64,000 nucleotides of DNA from CAVQBP01 sp963740945 (GCA_963740945.1 CAVUGE010000025.1:62001-126000); one strand, 5' to 3'; positions 51,028-60,283 are shown, counted from the first letter of the stretch. The notes: generated by a model from the letters alone, not told the origin. Made by a program: numbers and translations.

Positions 51028-51123
51028 AAAGATAACATCTTTAACAAGAAGATTATTTCTAATTTTTTAAAAAATGTATGTTTAGATAAAAACTTATTTT
51101 TAATTAGCAAAGATGTCATCTTT
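51028..51123. repeat. Palindrome-capped 96-bp element, copy 6 (reverse)
   Basis: Left cap AAAGATAACATCTTT (one mismatch, 51028-51042), right cap AAAGATGTCATCTTT (51109-51123). The interior is in the reverse orientation (ATGTATGTTTAGATAAAAAC). The right cap ends three bases from the ValS stop codon at 51127, so it lies immediately downstream of that gene. Confidence 0.88.
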
Positions 51124-51126
51124 CAG

Positions 51127-53772
51127 TTAATTATTAAAATTAGTTAAAATTTCCTTTAATTTCTCTAAACTTTTCTCCCAATCTGTTTTCTTAGTTCTTT
51201 CCCTTTCAACAACATCAGGTGCGGCATTCTGAACAAATTTTTCATTGGATAATTTTTTATTTATTCCAAATAAAGCTCCTTCCAGTCTTGTGATTTCTTT
51301 TTGAAGCCGGTTTCTTTCAACTTCTAAATCAATCAATCCTTCAAGAGGTATATATATTTCTGCATCTTTAATTACAGCAGAGGCAGAGGCATTCGGTTTT
51401 TGAATATTACTATCAACAGTAATATTATCGACGCGGGATAATTTTTTGATGTAATCTAATTGATATTCGGGAATTTCATTAGTTTTAATGAACGCATCCA
51501 CAAATTTTGAAGGAGGTATATTCATTTCTCCCCTTATATTTCTAATAGCAGTTATAATATTCTGCATAAATTTCATCTCGGTTTCAGCTTGAATATCAAT
51601 CAGCAACTCATTAGGTTCAGGATATTTTGAAACAGCAATACTATCAAATTCTGCTCTTTCTTCTATCAAATGCCAGAGCTCTTCTGTTATAAACGGCATA
51701 AAAGGATGAACAATTTTTAGTAAATTTTCGAATATATTTATTGCTCTACTTAAGACAGCGGATTTAACTTCATCGTTATCAGAATATAACCGGTTCTTTG
51801 AAAGTTCGATGTACCAATCACAGTAATCACTCCATACAAAGGAATAAACAATTTTTGATGCATTGTTAATTTCAAATTTGTCCATTGCTTTATTCAGATT
51901 AATAACTGTCTGAACAAAGAGGGATTCAATCCATCTATCGGAAAAGTCGATATACTTATCGAGCAAATTTTTATTAACCGGAATAGACTTTGTATTCATC
52001 AAAAGGAAACGTCCGGCATTCCAGATTTTATTAGCAAAGTTTCTTCCGATTTCACATTTATCTTCGCTAAATAGAACGTCCTGCCCTAGAGGAGCTAAAT
52101 AGATAACAGTAAATCTTAAGGCATCAGCTCCGTAATCTTTAATTACATCAAGAGGATCGGGAGAATTCCCCAGAGATTTACTCATTTTCCTTCCCTGGAC
52201 ATCCCTAATAATACTTGTGAAATAAACATTACTAAAGGGGATATCTTTTTTAAAATGGAGGCCTGCCATTATCATTCTTGCAACCCAAAAGAAAATTATG
52301 TCGGGTGCAGTAACAAGGGTATTAGTTGGGTAATAATATTTTTGTTCTTCATCAGTTCTAAAAACATCATAAGCCCATAACCAGCTTGATGCCCATGTAT
52401 CCAAGACATCTTCATCCTGCTTCAAATTAGTTGAACCGCAATGAGGACATTTTTCCGGCGGAATAATTGAAACAATAGGATTCTTACATTCCAGGTTACA
52501 ATGATCATCACCAACACAGTACCAAACCGGAATACGATGTCCCCACCAAAGCTGGCGTGAAATACACCAATCTTTTATCTTGTTCATCCAATTGTCATAT
52601 GTCTTTATCCAATGTTCGGGATAAAATTTAACTTTTCCTTCATTGACAGCATTTAAAGCAGGTTTTGAAAGTTCACTCATTCTCATAAACCACTGTTCCG
52701 AAAGATAAGGTTCAATAGGAACCCCGCCTCTTTCGGAGTAACCTATATTATTTTGATAGTCTTCCTCCTTCTCAAGGAGTTTAAGTTCATCCATTTTTGC
52801 AACAACTTTTTTTCTTGCTTCAAATCTATCCATATTTTGAAATTCTGCGGGGACATTTTCATTAGTCGAAGCATCCGGATTGAAAATATTTATAATTTCC
52901 AGGCTATGTCTTTTACCCATTTCATAATCATTTACATCATGACCAGGAGTGACTTTAACTGCGCCGGTACCAAATTCAGAATCTACATATTCATCACCAA
53001 AGATAGGAATTTCACGATTTACAATTGGAAGTAGTACTGTTTTCCCAATTAAATTTTTATATCTTTCATCGTCGGGATTTACAGCTACCCCTGTATCTCC
53101 GAGCATAGTTTCGGGACGCGTTGTAGCTACAGTTATAAATTCATAACTTTCTTTGATAGGATATTTGAAGAACCACAATTTTCCATTAACGGAACGATAG
53201 ATTACTTCTTCATCAGAAATAGCGGAGCGGGAAGCAGGGTCCCAATTTACCATCCGATAACCCCGATAAATTTTCCCTTCATTATAAAGTACTACAAAAG
53301 TTTCGATTACTTTTTTATAATAATCAGGGTCCATTGTAAAGCGTTCACGCTGCCAATCGCAGCTGACACCAAGTTTTTTAAGCTGCTGAATAATTATACC
53401 GCCATACTTTTCCTTCCATTCCCAGCAATGTTTTAAGAATTCTTCCCTGCCAATTTCATATTTGTCGAGACACTGCTCTTTTAAGTAATTGGTTACTTTG
53501 GATTCGGTAGCAATAGAAGCATGATCGGTACCCGGAACCCAGCAGGCATTAAAACCCTGCATCCGTTTTGTTCGAATTAGTATATCCTGGATTGTATTAT
53601 TCAGGATATGTCCCATTGTTAAAATGCCGGTAACATTAGGCGGCGGAATTACTATGGTATACGGCTCTTTAGTTTTATCTATTTCCGAATGAAATAAACT
53701 TTTATCCAGCCAAAACTTTAACCATTTATCTTCAACTTCCGACGGATTGTATGCTTTTGGAATTTCTGACAT
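51127..53772 (-). CDS. valS: Valine-tRNA ligase
   Basis: An 881-residue class I synthetase. The HIGH-type motif is in PPPNVTGILTMGHILNN near residue 45 and the KMSKS motif in GRKMSKSLGNSPDPLDVI; the editing domain (VATTRPETMLGDTGVAVNPD, EFGTGAVKVTPGHDVNDYE) and WGHRIPVWYC are present. The C-terminus has the ValS coiled coil (LIDLEVERNRLQKEITRLEG, then EKFVQNAAPDVVERERTKK). Length is normal for bacterial ValS. The stop lies three bases from the palindrome-capped element, and a TATATTTG box lies 34 bases upstream of the start. Confidence 0.98.
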   Translation of the reverse strand: MSEIPKAYNPSEVEDKWLKFWLDKSLFHSEIDKTKEPYTIVIPPPNVTGILTMGHILNNTIQDILIRTKRMQGFNACWVPGTDHASIATESKVTNYLKEQCLDKYEIGREEFLKHCWEWKEKYGGIIIQQLKKLGVSCDWQRERFTMDPDYYKKVIETFVVLYNEGKIYRGYRMVNWDPASRSAISDEEVIYRSVNGKLWFFKYPIKESYEFITVATTRPETMLGDTGVAVNPDDERYKNLIGKTVLLPIVNREIPIFGDEYVDSEFGTGAVKVTPGHDVNDYEMGKRHSLEIINIFNPDASTNENVPAEFQNMDRFEARKKVVAKMDELKLLEKEEDYQNNIGYSERGGVPIEPYLSEQWFMRMSELSKPALNAVNEGKVKFYPEHWIKTYDNWMNKIKDWCISRQLWWGHRIPVWYCVGDDHCNLECKNPIVSIIPPEKCPHCGSTNLKQDEDVLDTWASSWLWAYDVFRTDEEQKYYYPTNTLVTAPDIIFFWVARMIMAGLHFKKDIPFSNVYFTSIIRDVQGRKMSKSLGNSPDPLDVIKDYGADALRFTVIYLAPLGQDVLFSEDKCEIGRNFANKIWNAGRFLLMNTKSIPVNKNLLDKYIDFSDRWIESLFVQTVINLNKAMDKFEINNASKIVYSFVWSDYCDWYIELSKNRLYSDNDEVKSAVLSRAINIFENLLKIVHPFMPFITEELWHLIEERAEFDSIAVSKYPEPNELLIDIQAETEMKFMQNIITAIRNIRGEMNIPPSKFVDAFIKTNEIPEYQLDYIKKLSRVDNITVDSNIQKPNASASAVIKDAEIYIPLEGLIDLEVERNRLQKEITRLEGALFGINKKLSNEKFVQNAAPDVVERERTKKTDWEKSLEKLKEILTNFNN

Positions 53773-53806
53773 AATTGTTCTATTTGTTTCTGAAATACTT
53801 GAAGTG

Positions 53807-53814
53807 CAAATATA
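53807..53814 (-). promoter_or_regulatory. Candidate Bacteroidota promoter -7 box (TATATTTG) for valS
   Basis: On the minus strand TATATTTG fits TAnnTTTG and lies 34 bases before the valS ATG. No -33 element is evident. Confidence 0.35.
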
Positions 53815-53840
53815 AAAAAAATTTGAGAGAGGTCTTAGGT

Positions 53841-54003
53841 TGCCAAAGAACTTGTTTGGCGTGTAGGTTGAGAAAGAAAAGGCTTATTATCATTTATGTC
53901 TTTCTTAATAGACATTCTGACTTTTTATTAAATATGTTTAAGGAGTAAATAAAGCGTATGTGGAGCGTATCTGGAGCGTATCTGGAGCGTATCTGAAATG
54001 TAT
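53841..54003. repeat. Repeat cluster with an 11-bp tandem (TGGAGCGTATC)
   Basis: The 288-base gap between ValS and the acid phosphatase holds a TTGCCAAAGAACTTGTTTGG segment (cf. 4862), a repeat tail (ATTTATGTCTTTC, CATTCTGACTTTTTATT, cf. 49629) and three exact 11-bp units TGGAGCGTATC (53961-53993) with diverged flanking units. It is a mosaic of dispersed non-coding modules. Confidence 0.7.
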
Positions 54004-54060
54004 TTACCTTTAATGAATAGTAAGAGAAACAACCTGATTACTCACTGCTGAATTAATTTT

Positions 54061-54714
54061 TTATTTTATTAAATATTGATAATTTGGAATCTTTACCTGT
54101 ATACCGTGGTATGGACCTGTCAAATCACTCCATTGATCGCCGACATCACCAATAATATTGTATCCATTTTTAACAAGTTCAGCTCTTTTTTGTGATTTAT
54201 ACTGGGCAGCAGGAATTTCATATTCTATTGGAGTTCTAACGATAAGTGTATCGAATTTTAAATAGCCTGCGTTAATTAAGTTAAGGTATGTAGCATCATA
54301 TTCATAATCTTTCCTTCCGGTAATAAAAATTATTTTGAAATCCCTGGAGATTAGAAAATCATAAAAATGTTTTATTTCTTTTATTGGCGGTGCTTTAGCT
54401 TCATTTATCCATCTATTCCATAAATCAGGAACGTAACCAAAATCATACTTTTTACTGTAATCATAATTTGACAGAGCGGTTTCGTCTACATCGAAAATAA
54501 CAGCACTATTTTTTTCTGCATGAACAGCTTCAAACTTATCGATTGCTTCGTCAACTACTTTGTTTGTTTCTTCATCAAATTTACCTGATTCATGATATTT
54601 AATAACTTCTTCTTTTGCCAAATCAAGGTTAACCGGTACAGAAGAACACGCTTGAAAAATAGAAAGAATAATTAATGTAGAAGCATAAACGGGAAAAGCA
54701 TTATGTAGACGCAT
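54061..54714 (-). CDS. HAD-type acid phosphatase lipoprotein (class B / lipoprotein e(P4) family)
   Basis: A 217-residue lipoprotein: lipobox FQAC with Cys23 (ASTLIILSIFQACSS). The HAD motifs are SAVIFDVDETALSNYDYSKK (nucleophile and acid Asp), IIFITGRKDYEYDATYLNLI and NIIGDVGDQWSDLTG. VPDLWNRWINEAKAPPIKEI is the substrate-pocket segment of class B/C-type acid phosphatases and the P4 outer-membrane 5'-nucleotidase family. It would sit outside the cytoplasm and dephosphorylate nucleotides or phosphoesters. Stands alone. Confidence 0.9.
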   Translation of the reverse strand: MRLHNAFPVYASTLIILSIFQACSSVPVNLDLAKEEVIKYHESGKFDEETNKVVDEAIDKFEAVHAEKNSAVIFDVDETALSNYDYSKKYDFGYVPDLWNRWINEAKAPPIKEIKHFYDFLISRDFKIIFITGRKDYEYDATYLNLINAGYLKFDTLIVRTPIEYEIPAAQYKSQKRAELVKNGYNIIGDVGDQWSDLTGPYHGIQVKIPNYQYLIK

Positions 54715-55026
54715 TATAACCCCTTAAGGAATTAATAATTATCCGGTTTATCTAAAATATGATAAAACTTTGAAAAAGGCTTCATTTTCAAAATCTAAAG
54801 AACTCATAGTTGGATTAAATCAAATATTGTACCGTTTTGAAGTTTTGTTTTAAAGGGACCGGCTTTAATAAAGATAATAACATTTAGGTACCTTTGAAAT
54901 AATAATAGTTGTTCATAATAATCTATAAAGATATGTTTCCAGAGTTATAAAGATATGTTTTCTAATCAGATTTTATTTCAATCTGATCTTATTTATACTT
55001 GATTAAACTTTCAATATGGGATAATT
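54715..55026. other. Gap with a direct repeat and a hairpin
   Basis: The 312-base gap contains two ATAAAGATATGTTT copies (at about 54925 and 54950) and a hairpin AATCAGATT ... AATCTGATC (54964-54972 with 54980-54988). It precedes the broken mrr gene and might be its control region. I see no gene or RNA. Confidence 0.45.
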
Positions 55027-55377
55027 GTGGATAAACCAATATCTTTTGAATTAGAAAAATTAATTTCTACACCCAAATTAGATTACTCTGGTATCTCAAG
55101 TAATTTAAAATCATTGAATACCAATTATGTAGAGCAATTTAAGCAGTCTAGTCTTGAACGACTAAAACAAATTAAACCAAGCACATTTGAAATTTTTTGC
55201 AAAAATATATTAGAAATATATGGTTTCAAAAATCTGAAGGTGATCAGAACAACTAAGGATGGCGGTATTGATGGTGACGGCAAATTGAAAGTGGAAATAT
55301 CATATCTTAATGTTGCATTTCAGTGTAAAAGATGGTCAAAGGGAACCGTTGGTCGACATGAAATAGCCATTAATTAA
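55027..55377 (+). pseudogene. Truncated Mrr-type restriction endonuclease
   Basis: A 116-residue frame starting at GTG. It contains the Mrr catalytic core: STFEIFCKNILEIYGFKNLK, VIRTTKDGGIDGDGKLKVEI (the D-G-G-I-D-G strand) and LNVAFQCKRWSKGTVGRHEI with the Q-x-K. In the family, GRHEI is followed by a D/F-R-G-A segment and about 50 more residues; here it ends after IAIN. The C-terminal half is missing and the downstream 660 bases carry no continuation, so the gene is probably broken, though the core could still fold. Confidence 0.6.
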
Positions 55378-56037
55378 TTTTTAGCTGACTATATTCTATC
55401 GTCCAAATATTTTTTTATTTGATTTGTATTTATACGGTACTATTTTATCTCGAACACTTTTTATCTAATTGGTATATTCTTGTTTTGTTTCCACTTTTTC
55501 ATTACTCAGCTCTGAAAAACCTTACGAAATAGCGTAGGTTTTCGGCCATTTTTTCACATCTAAGCCGTTTTTTTTCTATCAACCTACCATTTATCTATCC
55601 TCAAAAAAATCCCCTCTCAAAATCAATCCACCCGGAATGGCTAACTAAGAGGAGGCTATGGTGTAGAAAGTTTAAAAAAGGTCTCCTAACTACCCTTTTT
55701 TAAAGAAAAAATTTTTTAGGCATATATAACTATGCCTCACCCTGAGTTTTGTTTAAAAACGGTTAGTTGAGAGGCTGTTTTTAAACAAAAATCGAAAAAT
55801 AAAATACCATGTCAACTCCAAAATCCTGCGTATCAGGAAAATAGACTACTTAAATTGTAACTTTTCTGAATATTTATTTTTTTTATTATAATTTTTATTC
55901 ATAATTTGATTTTATCATTAAATTTAGGGAGTAAATTTAACACGGCTATTTTCATTATCATTCACACAGAAATTCAGTTATTGAAAGTAAATTTGGGGAT
56001 ATTGCGTTATTATAAAATTAAAATTATAAATGGTTGA
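55378..56037. other. Gap with a 14-bp inverted repeat and CTAACTA-type repeats
   Basis: The 660-base gap between two nuclease-type genes has no credible coding frame. It holds a terminator-like hairpin (AAAACCTTACG ... CGTAGGTTTT, about 55516-55542), GGCTAACTAAGAGGAGGC and CTCCTAACTACCC segments, and a perfect 14-bp inverted repeat TTTTGTTTAAAAAC (55747-55760) with GTTTTTAAACAAAA (55777-55790) around GGTTAGTTGAGAGGCT. It could be the remains of an insertion or a recombination site; no transposase traces are seen. Confidence 0.5.
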
Positions 56038-57063
56038 ATGGAAAAATTAGATAAAGAAATATACAACACTTTCTTTTGGGAAATAAAAGAACGCATCCGC
56101 AGGGCTCAATACGATGCACTAAAAACTGTAAATAAACAGCTTATATCCCTTTATTGGGATATTGGAAAATTGATTGTTGAAAAACAGGAATCTCTCAGCT
56201 GGGGTAAATCTGTTGTTGAAAATCTATCTACCGATCTACAAAAGGAATTTCCCGGTATAAAAGGTTTTTCAACACAAAACTTATGGTATATGCGTCAGTT
56301 TTATTCAATTTTCAAAAATGATTCAAAACTCCAACCACTAGTTGGAGAAATTAGCTGGGCAAAACATTTGGCTATTTTAAGTAAATGTAAAGATAGTTCC
56401 GAAAAGCTATTTTACATTAAAATGACAAAAAGGTTTGGCTGGTCGAAAAATGTTTTGATTCACCAGATCGAAAATAAATCTTATCAAAAATATCTTCTTA
56501 ACCAGACTAATTTTGAAAAAACACTTACAACTGAATATAAGAGCCAGGCTAAACTTGCCGTTAAAGATGAATATACTTTTGATTTCCTTGAGTTGGGTGA
56601 AGAGCATAGTGAATATCAATTAGAGATTGCTCTTATAAACAATATTCGCAATTTTTTAATTGAAATGGGAGGGAACTTCGCCTTTATTGGAAATCAATAT
56701 AAAATTCAAGTTGGTCAAAAAGAATATTTCATTGATCTTCTTCTTTATCACCGGAAACTCCGATGTTTATTTGCGGTTGATCTAAAGATTAGTGAATTCA
56801 AACCGGAATTTGCAGGAAAGATGCAGTTTTATCTGTCAGTGCTTAACGATAAAATTAAATTTAAAGAAGAAAATCCTTCGATTGGATTAATACTTTGTAA
56901 AGAAAAAGACCGCTTAATTGTAGAATACGCTCTTAAAGATACCACCCAACCCATTGGTGTTTCTTCTTATAAAATTACCACTAAATTGCCGAAGGAGCTA
57001 AAAAAATACCTTCCTTCTGCAAACCAGATTTCTGAAATTATTGATAATATGGATCAAAACTAA
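56038..57063 (+). CDS. PDDEXK nuclease domain protein (DUF1016/YhcG)
   Basis: A 341-residue protein with the two DUF1016 parts. The N-terminal helical domain (KTVNKQLISLYWDIGKLIVE, FPGIKGFSTQNLWYMRQFY, GEISWAKHLAILSKCKDSSE) is followed by a PDDEXK nuclease domain (GQKEYFIDLLLYHRKLRCLF, AVDLKISEFKPEFAGKMQFY, IGLILCKEKDRLIVEYALKD) where D...DLK form the core. YhcG-type proteins occur near restriction and defence genes and may help resolve DNA damage. It lies 660 bases after the broken mrr gene, forming a small nuclease patch. The start was chosen at ATG 56038, which begins the family sequence. Confidence 0.92.
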   Translation: MEKLDKEIYNTFFWEIKERIRRAQYDALKTVNKQLISLYWDIGKLIVEKQESLSWGKSVVENLSTDLQKEFPGIKGFSTQNLWYMRQFYSIFKNDSKLQPLVGEISWAKHLAILSKCKDSSEKLFYIKMTKRFGWSKNVLIHQIENKSYQKYLLNQTNFEKTLTTEYKSQAKLAVKDEYTFDFLELGEEHSEYQLEIALINNIRNFLIEMGGNFAFIGNQYKIQVGQKEYFIDLLLYHRKLRCLFAVDLKISEFKPEFAGKMQFYLSVLNDKIKFKEENPSIGLILCKEKDRLIVEYALKDTTQPIGVSSYKITTKLPKELKKYLPSANQISEIIDNMDQN

Positions 57064-57217
57064 TAATAGACTTCAGCAACCTGAAATTGTGCGTAGTGGG
57101 ATGATGGATAGAATAATTGTTAGAACTGTTATCTCAAAAAACTATTTAATCAATGGATTATTGTTTGAATTTTTGGGATTTTAAGGGAATAAATTTTTTA
57201 TTTTATGAGATTGCGTT

Positions 57218-58465
57218 ATGGCTGTTGTAAAACCTTTCAAAGCACTTAGACCGAAAAAAGAAATTGCCAGTGCAGTTTCAAGTGTTCCGTATGATGTTGT
57301 GGACAAAGAAGAAGCTAAAGAATTCGCTAAAGATAATCCTTTTAGTTTTTTACGAGTTACTAGAGCGGAAATAGAATTGGAGGATGATGTTGATGTTTAT
57401 TCAACCGGTGTATATGAAAAAGCAAAAGAAAATCTAGAAAGACTGCGAAAAGAAGCATCATTGAAAATTGACGCAGAAGAACATTATTATTTGTACAGAT
57501 TAGAAATGAACGGGCATGCGCAGGTGGGGATAGCTGCAGTTTTTTCTATTGACGATTATGATAATAATGTAATTTTAAAGCATGAAAATACCCGTAAAGT
57601 AAAAGAAGATGATAGAACAAACCATATAATTACTACAAATGCACAGACAGGTGCAGTATTTTTAACTTATAAAAGTGTTCCGGTAATCGATAATGTTGTT
57701 AACAGAACCGTACTTGAGACGGAACCAATTTATGACTTCAGATCAAAGGATGGAATTAAACATACGGTATGGAGTTTGTCCAAAGAATATAATAAAATTT
57801 TGGAGGATGAATTTACAAAGATTAAAAATCTTTATATTGCCGACGGGCATCATAGAGCAGCAAGTGCCAGCCGGGCAAGGAAAGTAAAACAGGAAGCTAA
57901 TCTTTCGCATACCGGAAATGAAGATTACAATTATTTTTTGGCTGTTCTATTCCCTGCTGACCAGGTAAAGATTCTGCCGTATAATAGAATAGTATATAAT
58001 TTAAATGGTTTAAGTAAGGAAGAATTTCTTGATAGGATAAATGAAAAATTCCATGTTGAGAAAAATAATCTGAAAGAGCCAACTCAAAGAAAAAGTTTTG
58101 GAATGTATTTAGGTGGAGAATGGTATCAATTAAAAATAAGGGATTCAATTAATGCGAGCATCAGCCTGTCAAGTTTCGTATCAGAGACTTTAGATGTAAG
58201 CATACTGGAGGATTTCTTATTAAACCCAATACTTGGAATATTAGATCAAAGGACAGACAAAAACATAGATTTTATCGGCGGCATAAGAGGAACCAAAGAA
58301 CTGGAAAAATTGGTTAATAGCGGGAAAGCAGCAGCGGCATTTTCTTTATATCCTGTTTCAATTGAAGATTTAATGAAAATTTCAGATGCAGGAGAAAAAA
58401 TGCCTCCTAAATCAACATGGTTTGAACCGAAATTAAGAGACGGGTTATTAGTATATTTGATATAG
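57218..58465 (+). CDS. DUF1015-family protein (ParB/SerK-like motif)
   Basis: A 415-residue DUF1015 protein. It begins VKPFKALRPKKEIASAVSSV and PYDVVDKEEAKEFAKDNPF, and carries KHENTRKVKEDDRTNHIITT and the motif IADGHHRAASASRARK. The DGHHR motif is like that of ParB/Srx-fold serine kinases (SerK, SbnI). The next gene, 200 bases on, is serC of serine biosynthesis, so a role in phosphoserine metabolism is an attractive guess but not shown. Family members are widespread in Bacteroidota. A palindrome-capped element lies between the two genes. Confidence 0.85.
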   Translation: MAVVKPFKALRPKKEIASAVSSVPYDVVDKEEAKEFAKDNPFSFLRVTRAEIELEDDVDVYSTGVYEKAKENLERLRKEASLKIDAEEHYYLYRLEMNGHAQVGIAAVFSIDDYDNNVILKHENTRKVKEDDRTNHIITTNAQTGAVFLTYKSVPVIDNVVNRTVLETEPIYDFRSKDGIKHTVWSLSKEYNKILEDEFTKIKNLYIADGHHRAASASRARKVKQEANLSHTGNEDYNYFLAVLFPADQVKILPYNRIVYNLNGLSKEEFLDRINEKFHVEKNNLKEPTQRKSFGMYLGGEWYQLKIRDSINASISLSSFVSETLDVSILEDFLLNPILGILDQRTDKNIDFIGGIRGTKELEKLVNSGKAAAAFSLYPVSIEDLMKISDAGEKMPPKSTWFEPKLRDGLLVYLI

Positions 58466-58500
58466 AAATAATATTTGATTAACTGAAATTACACAGATTT

Positions 58501-58597
58501 AAAGATGACATCTTTAAAAAAGAAATCATGTCCAATTTTTTATTACAATGTAAGTTCGGATAGAGCATAATTTTTAATAAGTAAAGATGTCATCTTT
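58501..58597. repeat. Palindrome-capped 97-bp element, copy 7 (reverse)
   Basis: Left cap AAAGATGACATCTTT (58501-58515), right cap AAAGATGTCATCTTT (58583-58597). The interior is in the reverse orientation (ATTACAATGTAAGTTCGGAT). It lies between the DUF1015 gene and serC; the right outer flank (CAAATACGGATATTGCATAA) has counterparts beside other copies. Confidence 0.9.
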
Positions 58598-58668
58598 CAA
58601 ATACGGATATTGCATAACTAGAGTATAAATTGTTCATTTATTTAATATTATAATAAAGGGAGATTTTT

Positions 58669-59756
58669 ATGGAAAAAAGAGTATATAATTTTAGTGCCGG
58701 ACCTGCAATATTGCCGGAAGAAGTATTACTGGAAGCACAGAAGGATTTATTTGCACTTCCGGGTGTCGGTATGTCTATTTTGGAGATTAGTCACCGTTCC
58801 AAAACTTTCGATAAAATAATTTTAGAAGCTAAAGAAAATCTAAAAACGATATTTAATATTCCGGATAATTATGAAATATTGTTTTTACAGGGGGGGCAAG
58901 CTTACAATTTTCTATGGTTCCATTAAACCTTATGCCTCCTCAAAACAAGGCAGACTACATAGTAACAGGAAGCTGGTCAAAAAAAGCGGTTAAGGAAGCT
59001 AAAAGAGCCGGTACTGTTAATATTGCCGCAACAACAGAGTCGGAAAATTTTAAAAGAATACCAAAGCAGGATGAGCTTAAATTAAACAGTGATGCTTCTT
59101 ATGTTCATTTTACTTCTAACAACACAATTTATGGAACTGAGTGGAAAAGTGAACCTGAAGCCGGAAATATACCTTTAATATGCGATGCTTCATCTGATAT
59201 TTTAAGTAAGAAAATTGATGTAGCTAAATATGGAATCATATATGCAGGAGCTCAGAAAAACATGGGACCTTCGGGAGTTACAACTGTTATTTTCAGGAAA
59301 GATCTAGTTGAAAGAAGTCAAGACACATTACCAACTATGTTAAATTACAAGACCCATCTTGAAAATAATTCTCTTTATAATACGCCAAATACTTTCGGAG
59401 TTTATATTATTGCTTTAGTAACTAAATGGATAAAGAATATGGGGGGAATTGAAGCTATGGAAAAAATAAATAAAGAAAAAGCAGAAATTTTATACAATTG
59501 TATTGATGAAAGCAACGGATTTTATAAAGGACACTCGGAGAAGGATAGCCGCTCTTTAATGAATATCACTTTTAATTTACAAACCGAAGAACTGGAAAAA
59601 ATGCTGGTTGCGGAAGCCACTGCGGCAGGATTTGACGGTGTAAAAGGGCATAGATCGGTAGGCGGATTAAGAGCGTCAATTTATAATGCATTCCCTAAGA
59701 AAGGGATCGAAGATCTTGTTGATTTTATGAAAAAATTCCAATCCAAACATTCTTAA
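58669..59756 (+). CDS. serC: Phosphoserine aminotransferase, frameshifted in a G run
   Basis: Two overlapping frames cover one SerC. Frame 1 (58669-58926) gives VYNFSAGPAILPEEVLLEAQ, ISHRSKTFDKIILEAKENLK and YEILFLQGG. The second (58914-59756) continues the family: KADYIVTGSWSKKAVKEAKR, VHFTSNNTIYGTEW, ICDASSDILSKKIDVAKYG, the PLP lysine in IIYAGAQKNMGPSGV and the end GHRSVGGLRASIYNAFPKKG. The break is a run of seven G (58890-58896) after ACA; adding one G restores LFLQGGASLQFSMVPLNLM. Together about 362 residues, the normal length. It makes phosphoserine from phosphohydroxypyruvate. Either the assembly lost a G or the gene is off. Confidence 0.9.
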
Positions 59757-59811
59757 GAGGAATTTTTGATAGGCAGGCTGTAAATAAATTTTAATGAATC
59801 GAGGTCAAATA

Positions 59812-60237
59812 ATGAAATATTCAGTGTTAGTAATTATTCTCATTATTTTATTTAACGGATGCAGTAAAAAAGAAGAAGAAAAATTATCTGCTTATAATGC
59901 AGCTGCTTTTGCATATGACCTGGGAAACAGCTGGGAGGTAGATGCAACAACGAGAGTTAAAGGCTTCATCCAAAAAGAAGAAAATAATATGTTTAAAGCG
60001 TCATTAGCTTATGAAATTAATTTAGTCACTCCTAAAAATGATACAATAAAATCTTTAATTTCTAAGGTGATAGATAAATCGGATAAAGAAAAAATGACGG
60101 ATACAGCATTGGAAGCCCAATTTGACCTTGATTCTACTTACGTTGATGGTGAATATACAATCGTTTTCAATGTTAAAGATGTTTTTTCAGGAGCAAGATC
60201 ATCTTCTAACGCGGGATTTAAATTGAGCAGGGACTAA
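59812..60237 (+). CDS. Small lipoprotein of unknown function
   Basis: A 141-residue lipoprotein: ATG 59812 with GAGG eight bases upstream gives a signal with lipobox LFNGC (Cys17), followed by SKKEEEKLSAYNAAAFAYDL. The mature part (NSWEVDATTRVKGFIQKEEN, FKASLAYEINLVTPKNDTIK, DSTYVDGEYTIVFNVKDVFS) looks like a beta-sandwich. No family is recognised. It is 55 bases after serC in the same direction but functionally unrelated as far as can be seen. Confidence 0.6.
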   Translation: MKYSVLVIILIILFNGCSKKEEEKLSAYNAAAFAYDLGNSWEVDATTRVKGFIQKEENNMFKASLAYEINLVTPKNDTIKSLISKVIDKSDKEKMTDTALEAQFDLDSTYVDGEYTIVFNVKDVFSGARSSSNAGFKLSRD

Positions 60238-60283
60238 ATCGAGAGAGAAAATTAAACCGGATTGAGAGGAAATAATACCAATT

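Noticed and set aside
5006..58597. Simple intrinsic terminators as the whole explanation of the palindrome-capped elements
   Set aside because: The caps are AT-rich with no consistent U-tract and the interior is conserved and of fixed length, which a terminator does not need.
58669..59756. Programmed frameshifting in serC
   Set aside because: No downstream pseudoknot or slippery heptamer was recognised; a lost G in a homopolymer is simpler.
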